This document shows positions 50,458 to 59,742 of a stretch of 64,000 nucleotides of DNA, in pieces. The notes below the pieces were generated by a model. The model was not told the DNA's origin. It worked only from the letters and a program-made list of their open reading frames with translations, and did not search any database. Position numbers and translations under genes: made by a program. The stretch covers positions 1-64,000 of the forward strand of contig NZ_JAICZW010000042.1 of assembly GCF_029057325.1 (NCBI RefSeq), given 5' to 3'. This DNA comes from Bacteroides sp. Its GTDB lineage: Bacteria > Bacteroidota > Bacteroidia > Bacteroidales > Bacteroidaceae. Numbering within the stretch: position 1 is the stretch's first letter; every line of letters begins with the position of its first letter.

Positions 50458-51608
50458 AATACTTTCTTATATAAATCCAAAATAATTTCTTCTGTCACTT
50501 CACGTGGGTTACCGGGAGTACATACATCTGCGTATGCCGCCTTGGCAAGACGGGGAAGATCTTCTGCCTTCACACCCAACTCTGAGAGATGCTGAGGAAT
50601 TCCCACACGCACGGCAAGCTCCTTAACAGCCTTTACCGCCGCATCGGCTGCCTCTTCCTTGCTCATGCCTGCCGAATACACATTCATTGCCTTAGCGATG
50701 TCCACATACTTATCAAGCGCTGCTGAAGCATTGAATTCCATGATTGTAGGCAAAAGTAATGCGTTGGCCACACCGTGAGGTATATCAAAGATTGCACCCA
50801 ACGGATGTGCCATTCCGTGTACCACTCCCAAGCCTACATTTGAAAATGCCATACCGGCTATATATTGCGCCACCGCCATTCCGTTACGAGCATCTGCATT
50901 GTCCGGTTCATTTACGGCAGTTTCAAGATAGCGGGCTATCATCTCGATGGCCTTGATTTCGAACATGTCACTCATCTCCCACGCGCCTTTGGTTATCAAG
51001 CCTTCTACGGCATGAGTAAGGGCATCAAGACCCGTAGCGGCAGTCAGGCTTTTGGGAAGAGTGTACATCAATTCGGCATCCACTATCGCGATGGCAGGAA
51101 TATCGTTAGGATCGACACAAACCATCTTTTTATGGTTTTCCTCATCGGTTATCACATAGTTGATTGTGACCTCGGCTGCTGTTCCGGCCGTAGTCGGAAG
51201 AGCGATTATGGGCACTGACTTCTTCTTTGTATCAGCCACTCCTTCGAGTGATACGACATCGGAGAATTCGGGGTTATTGGTTATGATGCCTATAGCCTTG
51301 GCCGTATCCATGGATGAGCCACCACCAATGGCAATAATGAAATCCGCTCCGGAAGCCGCGTATGCCGAAAGGCCCGCCTTCACATTTGAAACGGTAGGGT
51401 TCTGTTTGATTTCGCTGAACACTTCGTATGGGATATTCGCATCGCGCAATACGGACAACACCTTATCGGCTACACCGAACTTTATCAAGTCCTTGTCTGT
51501 GGCAACAAAGGCTTTTTTAAGCCCAAGGCGTGATATTTCTTTGGGAAGCACTTCTCTGGCTCCCGGACCGAAGTAAGAAACTTCGTTCAAAATGAATCTG
51601 TTTATCAT
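50454..51608 (-). CDS. fucO: Lactaldehyde reductase (iron-containing alcohol dehydrogenase)
   Basis: This 384-residue group III alcohol dehydrogenase most likely reduces the lactaldehyde released by FucA to 1,2-propanediol with NADH. The nucleotide-binding domain shows GADFIIAIGGGSSMDTAKAIG. The metal-binding helical domain has the GLDALTHAVEGLI signature and HGMAHPLGAIFDIPHGVANALLLP, which supplies the iron-binding histidines. GTAAEVTINYVITDE is typical of FucO-like members. It starts at 51608 with MINRFILNEVSYFGPG, 109 bp after fucI, and overlaps fucA by four bases. This gene is an addition relative to the classic fucRIAKXP order. Confidence 0.92.
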   Translation of the reverse strand: MINRFILNEVSYFGPGAREVLPKEISRLGLKKAFVATDKDLIKFGVADKVLSVLRDANIPYEVFSEIKQNPTVSNVKAGLSAYAASGADFIIAIGGGSSMDTAKAIGIITNNPEFSDVVSLEGVADTKKKSVPIIALPTTAGTAAEVTINYVITDEENHKKMVCVDPNDIPAIAIVDAELMYTLPKSLTAATGLDALTHAVEGLITKGAWEMSDMFEIKAIEMIARYLETAVNEPDNADARNGMAVAQYIAGMAFSNVGLGVVHGMAHPLGAIFDIPHGVANALLLPTIMEFNASAALDKYVDIAKAMNVYSAGMSKEEAADAAVKAVKELAVRVGIPQHLSELGVKAEDLPRLAKAAYADVCTPGNPREVTEEIILDLYKKVL

Positions 51609-51717
51609 AACAATCAGATTTTATGAAGTTACGAACAGGCAGTAAAAAGATCCACTACCTGTTCATAATCTCCCCAATTAACTATAACATAAATAATCAG
51701 TAATAATCTACTCGCTT

Positions 51718-53490
51718 TTACTTATAGATAGGTCCATAATTCTGGCAAGCTCTATAGTCGGCCCCTTCCTTATCCATACCGAATGCATTCCATGCTGCCG
51801 GACGGAAAATTTTATCTTCGTCCACATTGTGCATACATACGGGGATGCGAAGCATGGAAGCCAATGTAATCAAATCCTGACCGATGTGGCCATAGCTGAT
51901 TGCTCCGTGGTTTGCGCCCCAGTTGTTCATTACCGAATATACATCCTTGAATGCCGGTTTATCGCACAAACGCGGTACGAACCATGTCGTAGGCCATGTA
52001 CGGTCAGTGCGTTCGTCAAGAAGCTTATGTATTTCGGGGTCTATTTCCACCGTCCAGCCTTCTGCAATCTGAAGCACGGGACCAAGGCCTTTCACCAGGT
52101 TCAAACGGCTCATCGTGACAGGCATACCACCTTTTGAGAGGAAGTTTGAAGAGAAACCGCCGCCACGGAAATAATCTCTGTTGGCAGGATACCATGTCGT
52201 AGCTTCCAGACATTTCTCCACTTCCGCATCTGTAATTTCCCAAGCCGGCTTCATGACAGGATTTCCTTCGGCATCAGTCTGCTGGCCTGTACCGTCAAGC
52301 GTAGTGGCACCTGAGTTGATAAGGTGTATGATACCGTTCTCTGCCAATCCGGTAAGTTCTTTTCCCGTTACACGCTTTACGGCTTCAGGGCTCCAGTATG
52401 TACGTACATCCGAGAAGATCTGCGCACGGTTTGTCAACAGATGTCCGAAGAGCATGGCCACCCCGTTGCAGGCGTCATTCTCTGTCGCTACCACAAATGC
52501 CTCACGGATGCCGTTCCAGTCAAACGATGTATTAAGCAGCGCTTCCGAATAGTCACCGTTCGGATAGAAGTCTGTCCACTGACGCTGGCCTTGGAATCCG
52601 GCCGCAATCGCATTATGTCCGAGCGCCTCTTCCTTGAATCCCATCTCCTTGAGTTTGGGATTACCGGTCATCAGGTCGCGCATGATGATTGTCATCTTAA
52701 CGATAAATTCCCAATCGGCATCCTTTTCTTCACGCGTCTTTTTCTTTGCATCAGTATTGAAATCATGACCTTCGTTCTTCTTGCAATACTTCTCTGTCCA
52801 TGCCATAGCCTTGGCATATTCTTCCTGGTCATAGATGCCTTCGGTCATACGGCGGATTATTTCTGTAAGGTCAACCGATTCATTGCGCATTCCAAGATAC
52901 TCTTGGAAGAAATCGGGATTTACGATAGACCCCGCAATGCCCATCGACACACTGCCCATAGAAAGATATGACTTGCCGCGCATGGTGGCCACAGCCTGTG
53001 CCGCACGTGCGAAACGGAGTATTTTCTCAGCCACATCAGCCGGAATTGTGTTGTCCTCAAGATCCTGCACATCACGTCCATAGATGCCAAAAGCAGGCAA
53101 GCCCTTCTGTGCGTGTCCGGCAAGCACAGCTGCCAGATAGACAGCTCCCGGTCTTTCGGTTCCGTTAAATCCCCAGACAGCCTTCGGATAATAAGGGTTC
53201 ATATCCATCGTCTCAGCTCCATAGCACCAGCAAGAGGTAACCGTAATAGTAGCGCCTACCCCTTCACGTTCAAACTTTTCCGCACAAGCAGCACTTTCAG
53301 CCACACGCCCTATCGTAGAATCGGCAATCACACATTCAACCGGGCTTCCGTCTCCATTCTTCAAGTTAGAAGAAATGAGTTCAGCCACGGCTTTGGCAAG
53401 GTTCATAGTCTTTTCTTCAAGGCTCTCGCGGACACCACCCTGACGTCCGTCGATTGTGGGACGAATCCCGATTTTCGGATAATTTTTCAT
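51718..53490 (-). CDS. fucI: L-fucose isomerase
   Basis: This 590-residue protein interconverts L-fucose and L-fuculose in the cytoplasm. It begins [23 protein letters not shown], the conserved opening of the family. It carries [34 protein letters not shown], the region that lines the substrate pocket, and [18 protein letters not shown], which contains the manganese-binding glutamate and aspartate. The expected metal-binding histidine is in the [16 protein letters not shown] segment near the C-terminus. Length equals that of E. coli FucI and its Bacteroides counterparts. It has a promoter of its own and a probable FucR operator in the 127-bp gap after fucR. Confidence 0.97.
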   Translation of the reverse strand: MKNYPKIGIRPTIDGRQGGVRESLEEKTMNLAKAVAELISSNLKNGDGSPVECVIADSTIGRVAESAACAEKFEREGVGATITVTSCWCYGAETMDMNPYYPKAVWGFNGTERPGAVYLAAVLAGHAQKGLPAFGIYGRDVQDLEDNTIPADVAEKILRFARAAQAVATMRGKSYLSMGSVSMGIAGSIVNPDFFQEYLGMRNESVDLTEIIRRMTEGIYDQEEYAKAMAWTEKYCKKNEGHDFNTDAKKKTREEKDADWEFIVKMTIIMRDLMTGNPKLKEMGFKEEALGHNAIAAGFQGQRQWTDFYPNGDYSEALLNTSFDWNGIREAFVVATENDACNGVAMLFGHLLTNRAQIFSDVRTYWSPEAVKRVTGKELTGLAENGIIHLINSGATTLDGTGQQTDAEGNPVMKPAWEITDAEVEKCLEATTWYPANRDYFRGGGFSSNFLSKGGMPVTMSRLNLVKGLGPVLQIAEGWTVEIDPEIHKLLDERTDRTWPTTWFVPRLCDKPAFKDVYSVMNNWGANHGAISYGHIGQDLITLASMLRIPVCMHNVDEDKIFRPAAWNAFGMDKEGADYRACQNYGPIYK

Positions 53491-53542
53491 TGTTTCGACA
53501 ATTTATAGAATTGGTATTTGATATTTTTACTCACATATTCCG

Positions 53543-53569
53543 GCATAGGAAAGCTATGCTGAACTATGC
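53543..53569 (-). promoter_or_regulatory. Probable FucR operator
   Basis: GCATAG-GAAAG-CTATGC is a perfect 6-bp inverted repeat with a 5-base spacer, followed by another CTATGC half-site at 53564-53569. It lies roughly 10-35 bases downstream of the expected fucI transcription start, a good place for a repressor. Confidence 0.5.
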
Positions 53570-53584
53570 AGACTTCTCTGTAAA

Positions 53585-53617
53585 CAAAAGTATAACAACA
53601 TCCGGATAAGGCTGAAA
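53585..53617 (-). promoter_or_regulatory. Probable fucI promoter
   Basis: On the minus strand, TACTTTTG (plus 53585-53592) matches TAnnTTTG exactly. TTTC, close to the -33 TTTG, lies 21 bp upstream (53614-53617), overlapping the end of fucR. Confidence 0.55.
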
Positions 53618-54604
53618 TCATACCGAACTTCGCAAATGCACCTCCGTGTGGAGATAAGTCTGAACGGCTTCGCCCGTAAGTATAAATTTTGCAGCCAGCC
53701 TCCCCATTTCATCCCAATTTACACTCAAAGCAGTGATTCCGTCGTCTATCACCTCGTATGCGGGCGTATCATTGTATGCAATAATACCAAAATCGCGTCC
53801 GCACTTCATGCCTTTTTCCCTACTTCGTTTTATGATGTTCACAACATCCGTCTGCCGTATAACGATATAAGCCACCTCTTTCTCCACATCTGTAATGTCC
53901 TCAAGCTCTGAAATTTCAGAAATGAAATCATTATCACGACAATACTGCCTGAAACTATCTGCCGACACGCGGGGATGCTTGGAATCGACCGGCAGCTGGA
54001 ATATAATCTTACGATATTTCTTCAGCCTCCCGGTCAGTTGCACAAGGACATTATAAAATTCATCATCAAAATTCTGGCATATATAAGAATAATTCTCTTT
54101 CTCAAACCTTCCGAAGTCGAGCAACAACAGACGCGAAGGGTTGATCTTATGGAACAAAGGAGAGAATCTCGCATTATCAAAGTTCATCACCACATAATAA
54201 TTATAGCGGCCTATGGCTTCGTGCAATATCGTATTGAAAATATGCTCATTGTATTGATGAAACCACAAATCCACTTTATACGACGTGGATAGTCTGCGTA
54301 CGAAACTGTTATACAATGTATTCTTAAAAGGCGAATACTCGTCAAGCAGCAGAAATATCTTTTCCTGACGGTTTTTCACATAATACCCCTTGCCTGGAGT
54401 AGAATCAATAAGCTTCCGCTCGCGCAAATCGGAAAACGCCTTAAAGACAGTATCGCGCGACACGTTATAAGCCTTACTGAGAGAATTGATAGAAGGCAGA
54501 CCGGTATCTGTCTTGTACTTCCCCATCATGATATCCTGTTCGATGATATCCGACAGCTGTTTTACTTTTGTGGACTGCTGTCCGAAGTTCACTTTATCTC
54601 TCAT
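53618..54604 (-). CDS. fucR: GntR family fucose operon repressor
   Basis: This 328-residue regulator has an N-terminal winged helix (about 10-75): LPSINSLSKAYNVSRDTVFKAFSDLRERKLIDSTPGKGYYV in essence, the GntR signature. The rest (about 85-320) is a periplasmic-binding-protein-like effector domain, with KIFLLLDEYSPFKNTL, IAYNDTPAYEVIDDG and SVNWDEMGRLAAKF in LacI/GntR-hybrid style. In Bacteroides the homologous FucR represses the fucose genes and is relieved by L-fucose. The gene heads the operon and is read in the same direction as fucI. The start at 54604 gives a short tail before the winged helix; a GATAAA-rich leader precedes it. Confidence 0.92.
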   Translation of the reverse strand: MRDKVNFGQQSTKVKQLSDIIEQDIMMGKYKTDTGLPSINSLSKAYNVSRDTVFKAFSDLRERKLIDSTPGKGYYVKNRQEKIFLLLDEYSPFKNTLYNSFVRRLSTSYKVDLWFHQYNEHIFNTILHEAIGRYNYYVVMNFDNARFSPLFHKINPSRLLLLDFGRFEKENYSYICQNFDDEFYNVLVQLTGRLKKYRKIIFQLPVDSKHPRVSADSFRQYCRDNDFISEISELEDITDVEKEVAYIVIRQTDVVNIIKRSREKGMKCGRDFGIIAYNDTPAYEVIDDGITALSVNWDEMGRLAAKFILTGEAVQTYLHTEVHLRSSV

Positions 54605-54798
54605 TACTCAGGCTGTTATCTGTGCTGAACTGTTCTGATGCAAAGGAATGAAATTTGTGTCTCACAGCAAAAGAATATTATATGTTTAAAAACATCCGGA
54701 GGCGTTTTTTATCCAAACGGCAAAGTCTTGTCCCAACCTGTTGATGGAACTAAATCGACCAGAAAACAACTTCTGCAATTTTCCCTATATTCCCCGGT

Positions 54799-54888
54799 TT
54801 GACAGACACTTGCGTCTGTCGTCTCAAACACTTGTGTCTGTCAGCTTGAACACAAGTGTTTGTCACGTTGAACACAAGTGTCTGTCAG
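54799..54888. repeat. CACTTGTGTCTGTC palindrome cluster, copy 2
   Basis: Four units of (A)CACTTGTGTCTGTC or its reverse AACACAAGTGTCTGTC occur in 90 bp, matching the cluster at 20731-20820 in opposite orientation. The whole 54605-55520 region (916 bp) holds no gene that I can support. It contains this cluster, an AT-rich stretch, and element copy B. Confidence 0.7.
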
Positions 54889-55080
54889 CCCATTTTTCAG
54901 CCACTGATAATCAGTATATTATAAAACTTTGAGCAGCAAGCCTGCGAATTAACTCCGCTGATGCGGCAGCCACAACTTTTGCATCACGCTTTTTGCATTT
55001 AAAAGAGTTAGAAAAGTTTAAACCGATACTTCTGCAACCACATATATGCACAAGAGCATCGGCTTTTAGTTCCTCTAAAA

Positions 55081-55346
55081 GGAAATGGAAATCACAAATA
55101 TTTACACAAAAAATCTCCCTCCCACAAATTCCATTATCCTCTGTTCCTCCTGCCCGCATCTTATCAGGTCCTTTTCTGCTCCGTACTTTCTTCGGTGTTT
55201 CTTCGGACGTTCTTCGGACATTCTTCGGTCCTAGGGAGTGGAGTTTGTCCGAAGAACGTCCGAAGCCGAATAGGTCCTGGTAGGGGTGGGATAAGATGCA
55301 GACAGGGAGAACAAAAAGGAAAAGGGGAAAGGGTGTTTTTTTCACC
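55081..55346 (-). repeat. Dispersed element, copy B (inverted pair with copy A)
   Basis: Its reverse complement matches 40973-41229, with the central 88 bp (about 55185-55272) identical. The same inner hairpin of TTCGGACGTTCTTCGGAC and its complement is present. Similarity of the flanks, about 75-80 percent by eye, shows the two copies have drifted outside the core. Confidence 0.8.
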
Positions 55347-55520
55347 GGAACACGAAGAGCGCTGGAAGGCTACGAATTTTTCTTTACATTCAAAAAGAAA
55401 GAGAAGAAACAGGGAGGTGTGTACGAATTTACTCTTTGCTCTGATTTATCGGTTTTTATTGCGTAATATGCCGATGTTTGCGTATCTTTGTACATCGTAT
55501 TAGTCCAAAATGCCAAAGTT

Positions 55521-56021
55521 ATGATGAATACACCGGTCGATATGCTTCGTAAGCTCCCGATAGGGATACAGAGTTTCGAGAAACTTCGTTCCGAAGGATT
55601 CATGTATGTGGATAAAACCGCATTCGTATTTCGGCTGGTACAGGCGGGTGTCCCTTGTTTCCTCAGCCGTCCCCGTCGGTTCGGAAAAAGCCTTTTGCTT
55701 TCCACTTTGGAGGCTTATTTCAAAGGGAAAAAAGAATTGTTCAAAGGGCTTGCCATCGAGCAGTTGGAACAGGAATGGTTGGAATATCCCGTGTTGCATC
55801 TTGATTTGAATGCAGAAAAATACGACAGCAACGAACGGCTGGAAAAGATGCTTGAACGGCAACTGGAAGGATGGGAAGCGACCTATGGCGTAGATAAAGG
55901 CAACATGACCTATTCCGGACGCTTTTCTGCCGTCATACAGCGTGCTTGCGAACAGACCGGACGTCGCGTGGTCGTGCTTGTGGACGAATATGACAAACCC
56001 ATGCTGCAAACATTCGCCAGA
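55521..56021 (+). pseudogene. Truncated AAA-ATPase-like (DUF1703/PDDEXK_9 family) gene
   Basis: The N-terminal 165 residues of this Bacteroides-rich family remain. MLRKLPIGIQSFEKLRSEGFMYVDKTAFVF is the usual opening, CFLSRPRRFGKSLLLSTLEAYF the Walker A region, and RRVVVLVDEYDKPML the Walker B. Full-length members run to about 520 residues and end in a PD-(D/E)XK nuclease-like domain; here the frame passes straight into an ECF sigma factor sequence after PMLQT. The frame is open through 56126, so a 202-residue chimera could be made. A TATCTTTG -7 box lies at 55483-55490. The loss of the C-terminal half makes normal function unlikely. Confidence 0.8.
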
Positions 56022-56605
56022 ATAAACGAACAAACCGTAGAGGATATAAATGCGGGAAAAGAAAGTGCCTTTGCCGCATTATACGACAGCTACTATAGCT
56101 ACCTGTGCGTGTTTGCCACCACCTAATTATATTCAATGCGGACGAGGCTAAGGAGATTGTCAATGACGTGTTCATCAATGTATGGAACAGCAGAGGAAGG
56201 CTCAACTTTCCCATTCATAATTACCTGCTGCGGAGTGTACAGAACCGCTGCCTGAACCACATCCGCACGCTGCACACGCGCGAACGGGTGCTTGATGAAT
56301 ATCGGGAAGAATTGCTGGCCTTTCAGGAAGAGCTCTGCGCGAATGACGATGACCCGCTGCAATTATTGGAGATTGAAGAGCTGAAAGAACGGGGCGGCAC
56401 GGTAATAAGATTCACTGCCTGCCAAGTGCAATCTGGTCTTCAGAAAATATCTGTACGAAGGCATGTCTCCGCAAGAGATTGCAGACGAGCAAGCCATGTC
56501 TGTCAATACGGTGCGGGTCCACATCAAGAATGCGATGGACCGCATCAAGCTCCGGTTAGGTCCTATGGCGGGGATGTTGCTGCTGTTCGTTTATGGCAAG
56601 CTATG
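56022..56605 (+). pseudogene. Frameshifted ECF sigma factor
   Basis: Read in three successive frames, the sequence gives a complete ECF (sigma-70 family) factor. First NEQTVEDINAGKESAFAALYDSYYSYLCVFA (region 2 start), then after a shift near 56125 NADEAKEIVNDVFINVWNSRG, NYLLRSVQNRCLNHIRT. After another shift near 56405 comes LPAKCNLVFRKYLYEGMSPQ and the region 4 helix-turn-helix NTVRVHIKNAMDRIKLRL, ending FVYGKL at 56605. The first codon is ATA where ATG is expected. Two frameshifts and the upstream fusion mark it as dead. No anti-sigma or SusC/D genes follow, though ECF factors of this kind usually control such loci. Confidence 0.8.
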
Positions 56606-56615
56606 AAGGAAACAC

Positions 56616-56653
56616 AAAAAGCCTGCCGTCACATATCAGGACACGGCAGGCTT
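56616..56653. terminator. Bidirectional terminator
   Basis: AAAGCCTGCCGTC and GACACGGCAGGCTTT type arms form a stem of about 12 bp with a 14-base loop. TTTCTATTTTATT lies on the right and, on the other strand, TTTTTGTG. It separates the sigma relic from the convergent aminopeptidase gene. Confidence 0.8.
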
Positions 56654-56694
56654 TCTATTTTATTCTATAAATATATCGGAAAAAAGAAACGGAC

Positions 56695-58068
56695 TTATCT
56701 CAACGCCTCCACCTCTTCCGGTGTCAACGGAATCTTCTTGCCCAAACGACGGGCACCGGTTTCGGTAATCAGATAGTCTTCTTCATTGCGGATGCCACCA
56801 AAATCACGATACTCTTCCAACTTATCATAGTTGATGAAGTCGGCGAACTTCTTTTCACCCTTCCAAAGATCCATCAGTTCGGGGATGAAATAGATACCCG
56901 GCTCTACGGTAATCACAAAGCCCGGCTCCAAAGGAACGGCAAGGCGCTGGCTCTTGCGACCGAACTGCGTACTCTTAGGCTGACCGTTGTAACCGACCCA
57001 TACTTCACCTAAGTTCTCCATGTCGTGCACATCCAGCCCCATCATGTGTCCCAATCCACATTGGAAGAACATGGCGTGCGCACCTTCGCGCACCGCATCT
57101 TCGGTATTTCCCTTCATCAAGCCGAGGTCTTTCAGTCCATCGACCATCACGCGTGCCGCGAGGTCATAGACCTCCATGTAAGGCACTCCGGGACGAAGCG
57201 CATTGACCGCCGCTATATGCATGGCATTTGAAAGTTCGTAAATGACGCGCTGGCGCGGAGTGAACGTCTTATCGACAGGCATTGTGGACGACATGTCACC
57301 GCAATATCCCGAAGGGAGTTCGGCACCGGCATCAATCAGGAACATGTCGCCCGACTTCACCTTATTGCCGTGATAGTGGTTGTGCAGCGTCTGACCGTTC
57401 ACCGTAGCAATCGTAGCGAACGAGAGTTCGCAGTTGTTCATCTCGGCGACGCGGTTCATCTCGGCCACCACTTCATACTCATACATTCCCGGACGAAGCA
57501 CCTTCATGGCGGTGATGTGCATATCGGAAGTCACGTTGCAGGCCTTCTCTATTTCCACAAGTTCTTCTTCGGTCTTATAGTTACGCTGTGCCACTACCGC
57601 ACGGATAAACGGTACGGAACCTTCCTGATGTGCGGGAGGAACACCCAGCCAATCCATCAGCTTCAATTTGTGTTCGGCACGGTAAGGAGGAAGATAGTGT
57701 ATGTTCTGTCCTTTTTGCACAGCCCGGTGCAGGTAATTGACGATATCGGCGTATGGACGAGTCTCGGAAATACCCACCATCGTCGCTTTCTCGTGAAGCG
57801 TAGGCTGGGTTCCCATCCAGACAATGTGGTCAATAGAGAGTTCATCGCCGAAAATAATCTCTTTATCCTCATCTATGTCTATAATGGCTGCCAATCCGGC
57901 AAACGACAATCCGAAAAAATAGAGGAAAGTGGAATCCTGGCGGTAACGGAAGGTATTATCCGCATAATTCAACCCTTGTTCATCGTTACCCAAAAACAAT
58001 AACACTCCGGAGCCAATCGTTTTTTTCAGCAGGGCTCTGCGCTGCACATACGTTTCTTTTGCAAACAT
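56695..58068 (-). CDS. Aminopeptidase P (Xaa-Pro aminopeptidase), two-domain form
   Basis: The protein has 457 residues. The N-terminal creatinase/AMP_N domain (about 1-150) opens with YVQRRALLKKTIGSGVLLFLGN and contains FRYRQDSTFLYFFGL. The catalytic domain shows all metal ligands of the M24B group: FLIDAGAELPSGYCGDMSSTMPV, GLGHMMGLDVHDMENLG, ITVEPGIYF and GGIRNEEDYLIT. It removes N-terminal residues before proline. It resembles E. coli PepP in length and plan and differs from the partial longer type at the start of the window. There is no signal peptide. It is a single leftward gene diverging from rpoN. Confidence 0.95.
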   Translation of the reverse strand: MFAKETYVQRRALLKKTIGSGVLLFLGNDEQGLNYADNTFRYRQDSTFLYFFGLSFAGLAAIIDIDEDKEIIFGDELSIDHIVWMGTQPTLHEKATMVGISETRPYADIVNYLHRAVQKGQNIHYLPPYRAEHKLKLMDWLGVPPAHQEGSVPFIRAVVAQRNYKTEEELVEIEKACNVTSDMHITAMKVLRPGMYEYEVVAEMNRVAEMNNCELSFATIATVNGQTLHNHYHGNKVKSGDMFLIDAGAELPSGYCGDMSSTMPVDKTFTPRQRVIYELSNAMHIAAVNALRPGVPYMEVYDLAARVMVDGLKDLGLMKGNTEDAVREGAHAMFFQCGLGHMMGLDVHDMENLGEVWVGYNGQPKSTQFGRKSQRLAVPLEPGFVITVEPGIYFIPELMDLWKGEKKFADFINYDKLEEYRDFGGIRNEEDYLITETGARRLGKKIPLTPEEVEALR

Positions 58069-58157
58069 AGTATTCTATTTTAGTTGTTTTTAGGGCAAAG
58101 ATAAACATAAATACAGAACCTACCCGCCCCTTTCTTGTTAAATATCGTATGAGAAGG

Positions 58158-58188
58158 TTTCGCATTCTCGAACAATTCACTATTTTTG
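58158..58188 (+). promoter_or_regulatory. rpoN promoter
   Basis: TATTTTTG at 58181-58188 is an exact TAnnTTTG match. TTTC at 58158-58161 stands 19 bp upstream as the -33 element. The start codon is 25 bases downstream of the -7 box. Confidence 0.6.
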
Positions 58189-58213
58189 CACTAAATTCAG
58201 AATCAAACAAAGT

Positions 58214-59701
58214 ATGGCACAAGGTTCCCGACAGGTACAGACACAAGCGCAGCAACAGGTACAAACGCTGTCGCCGCAACAGATTTTGGTGGTTAGGCTG
58301 CTGGAACTCCCTGCTGTAGAGCTGGAAGACCGCATACGCGGCGAACTTCTGGAAAATCCGGCACTGGAAGAAGGGCGGGAAGAGACTCCGGAAGACGAGT
58401 ACTCCAACGATAACGGCACGGAAACCGAACAGGAAGAAAACGGCGATACCGATTACGATTCACTGAGCGACTATCTGAACGAAGACGATATTCCCGACTA
58501 TAAGCTGCAAGAGAACAACCGAAGCAAGGGAGAGCAAGCGGAAGAAATACCTTTCTCCGACACCACCTCTTTCTACGAAACCCTGAAAGAGCAGCTGGGC
58601 GAACGCAACCTCACCGAGCACCAACGCGAACTGGCGGAATATCTGATCGGCTCGTTGGACGACGACGGCCTGCTGCGCAAATCGCTGGAAAGCATCTGTG
58701 ACGAACTGGCCATCTATGCCGGCATAGACACTTCCATGCAAGAACTGGAAGAGATGCTGAAAATCATCCAGGATTTCGACCCTGCCGGACTGGGTGCCCG
58801 CAACCTGCAGGAGTGCCTGCTCATCCAGATACGCCGTAAGATAGAGCAACAACCGTGCCCGGATTCACTGCTCCGCATCGAAGAATCCATCATTTCCGAA
58901 TGTTACGAGGAGTTTACCCGCAAACATTGGGACAAGATACAACAGAAATTCGACCTGAAAGAAGAAGTTTTCGACCGGGCAATCAAGGAAATCTGCAAAC
59001 TGAATCCCCGCCCGGGGGCCTCTTTGGGAGAAACCATCGGCAAAAACATGCAGCAGATAGTTCCCGACTTTCTGGTGGATACCTACGATGACGGCACCAT
59101 CAGCGTGACGCTGAACAACCGCAACGTGCCGGAACTGCGCATGAGCCGCGACTTCACCGAAATGGTGGAGGAACACACCAAAAACAAGGCGAACCAGTCC
59201 AAAGAATCGAAAGAAGCCATGCTGTTCCTGAAGCAGAAAATGGATGCCGCACAAGGTTTCATCGATGCTGTAAAACAACGGCAACAAACGTTGATGACCA
59301 CCATGCAAGCCATTATCGACCTGCAACGCCCCTTCTTCCTCGAAGGAGACGAATCGCTGTTGCGCCCCATGATACTGAAGGATGTGGCAGAGCGTACCGG
59401 GCTGGACATCTCCACCATCTCGCGCGTGAGCAACAGCAAGTACGTACAGACCAACTTCGGCATCTATTCGCTGAAATTCTTCTTCAACGACGGCTATATC
59501 ACCGAAGACGGCGAAGAAATGTCCGTACGCGAAATACGCAAGATTCTAAAAGAGTGCATCGACAGCGAGGACAAAAAGAGACCTTATACGGATGATGAGC
59601 TTACCGAAAAGCTGAAAGAAAAAGGCTATCCGATAGCTCGCCGGACGGTGGCCAAATACCGTCAGCAGATGGGCATACCGGTAGCAAGATTAAGAAGATA
59701 A
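58214..59701 (+). CDS. rpoN: RNA polymerase sigma-54 factor
   Basis: The protein has 495 residues. Region I is glutamine-rich (QTQAQQQVQTLSPQQILVVRLLELP) and binds activators and core enzyme. An acidic region II (about 50-105) follows. The core-binding domain includes LNPRPGASLGE. The helix-turn-helix (ISTISRVSNSKYVQTNFGIYSL) recognises the -12 element, and the C-terminal RpoN box is ARRTVAKYR. The protein directs transcription that depends on AAA+ activators. The family is present in Bacteroides, although its targets there are less well known. It has its own promoter and is followed 41 bp later by a PAP2-type membrane protein, possibly on the same transcript. Confidence 0.97.
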   Translation: MAQGSRQVQTQAQQQVQTLSPQQILVVRLLELPAVELEDRIRGELLENPALEEGREETPEDEYSNDNGTETEQEENGDTDYDSLSDYLNEDDIPDYKLQENNRSKGEQAEEIPFSDTTSFYETLKEQLGERNLTEHQRELAEYLIGSLDDDGLLRKSLESICDELAIYAGIDTSMQELEEMLKIIQDFDPAGLGARNLQECLLIQIRRKIEQQPCPDSLLRIEESIISECYEEFTRKHWDKIQQKFDLKEEVFDRAIKEICKLNPRPGASLGETIGKNMQQIVPDFLVDTYDDGTISVTLNNRNVPELRMSRDFTEMVEEHTKNKANQSKESKEAMLFLKQKMDAAQGFIDAVKQRQQTLMTTMQAIIDLQRPFFLEGDESLLRPMILKDVAERTGLDISTISRVSNSKYVQTNFGIYSLKFFFNDGYITEDGEEMSVREIRKILKECIDSEDKKRPYTDDELTEKLKEKGYPIARRTVAKYRQQMGIPVARLRR

Positions 59702-59742
59702 GAGCAGTAGTAATTGTACAATTCATAAGTGGAATTAGATTC

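Noticed and set aside
54799..54888. Possible CRISPR array
   Set aside because: Units alternate in orientation, are palindromic, have irregular spacers of 5-12 bases, and no cas genes are near.
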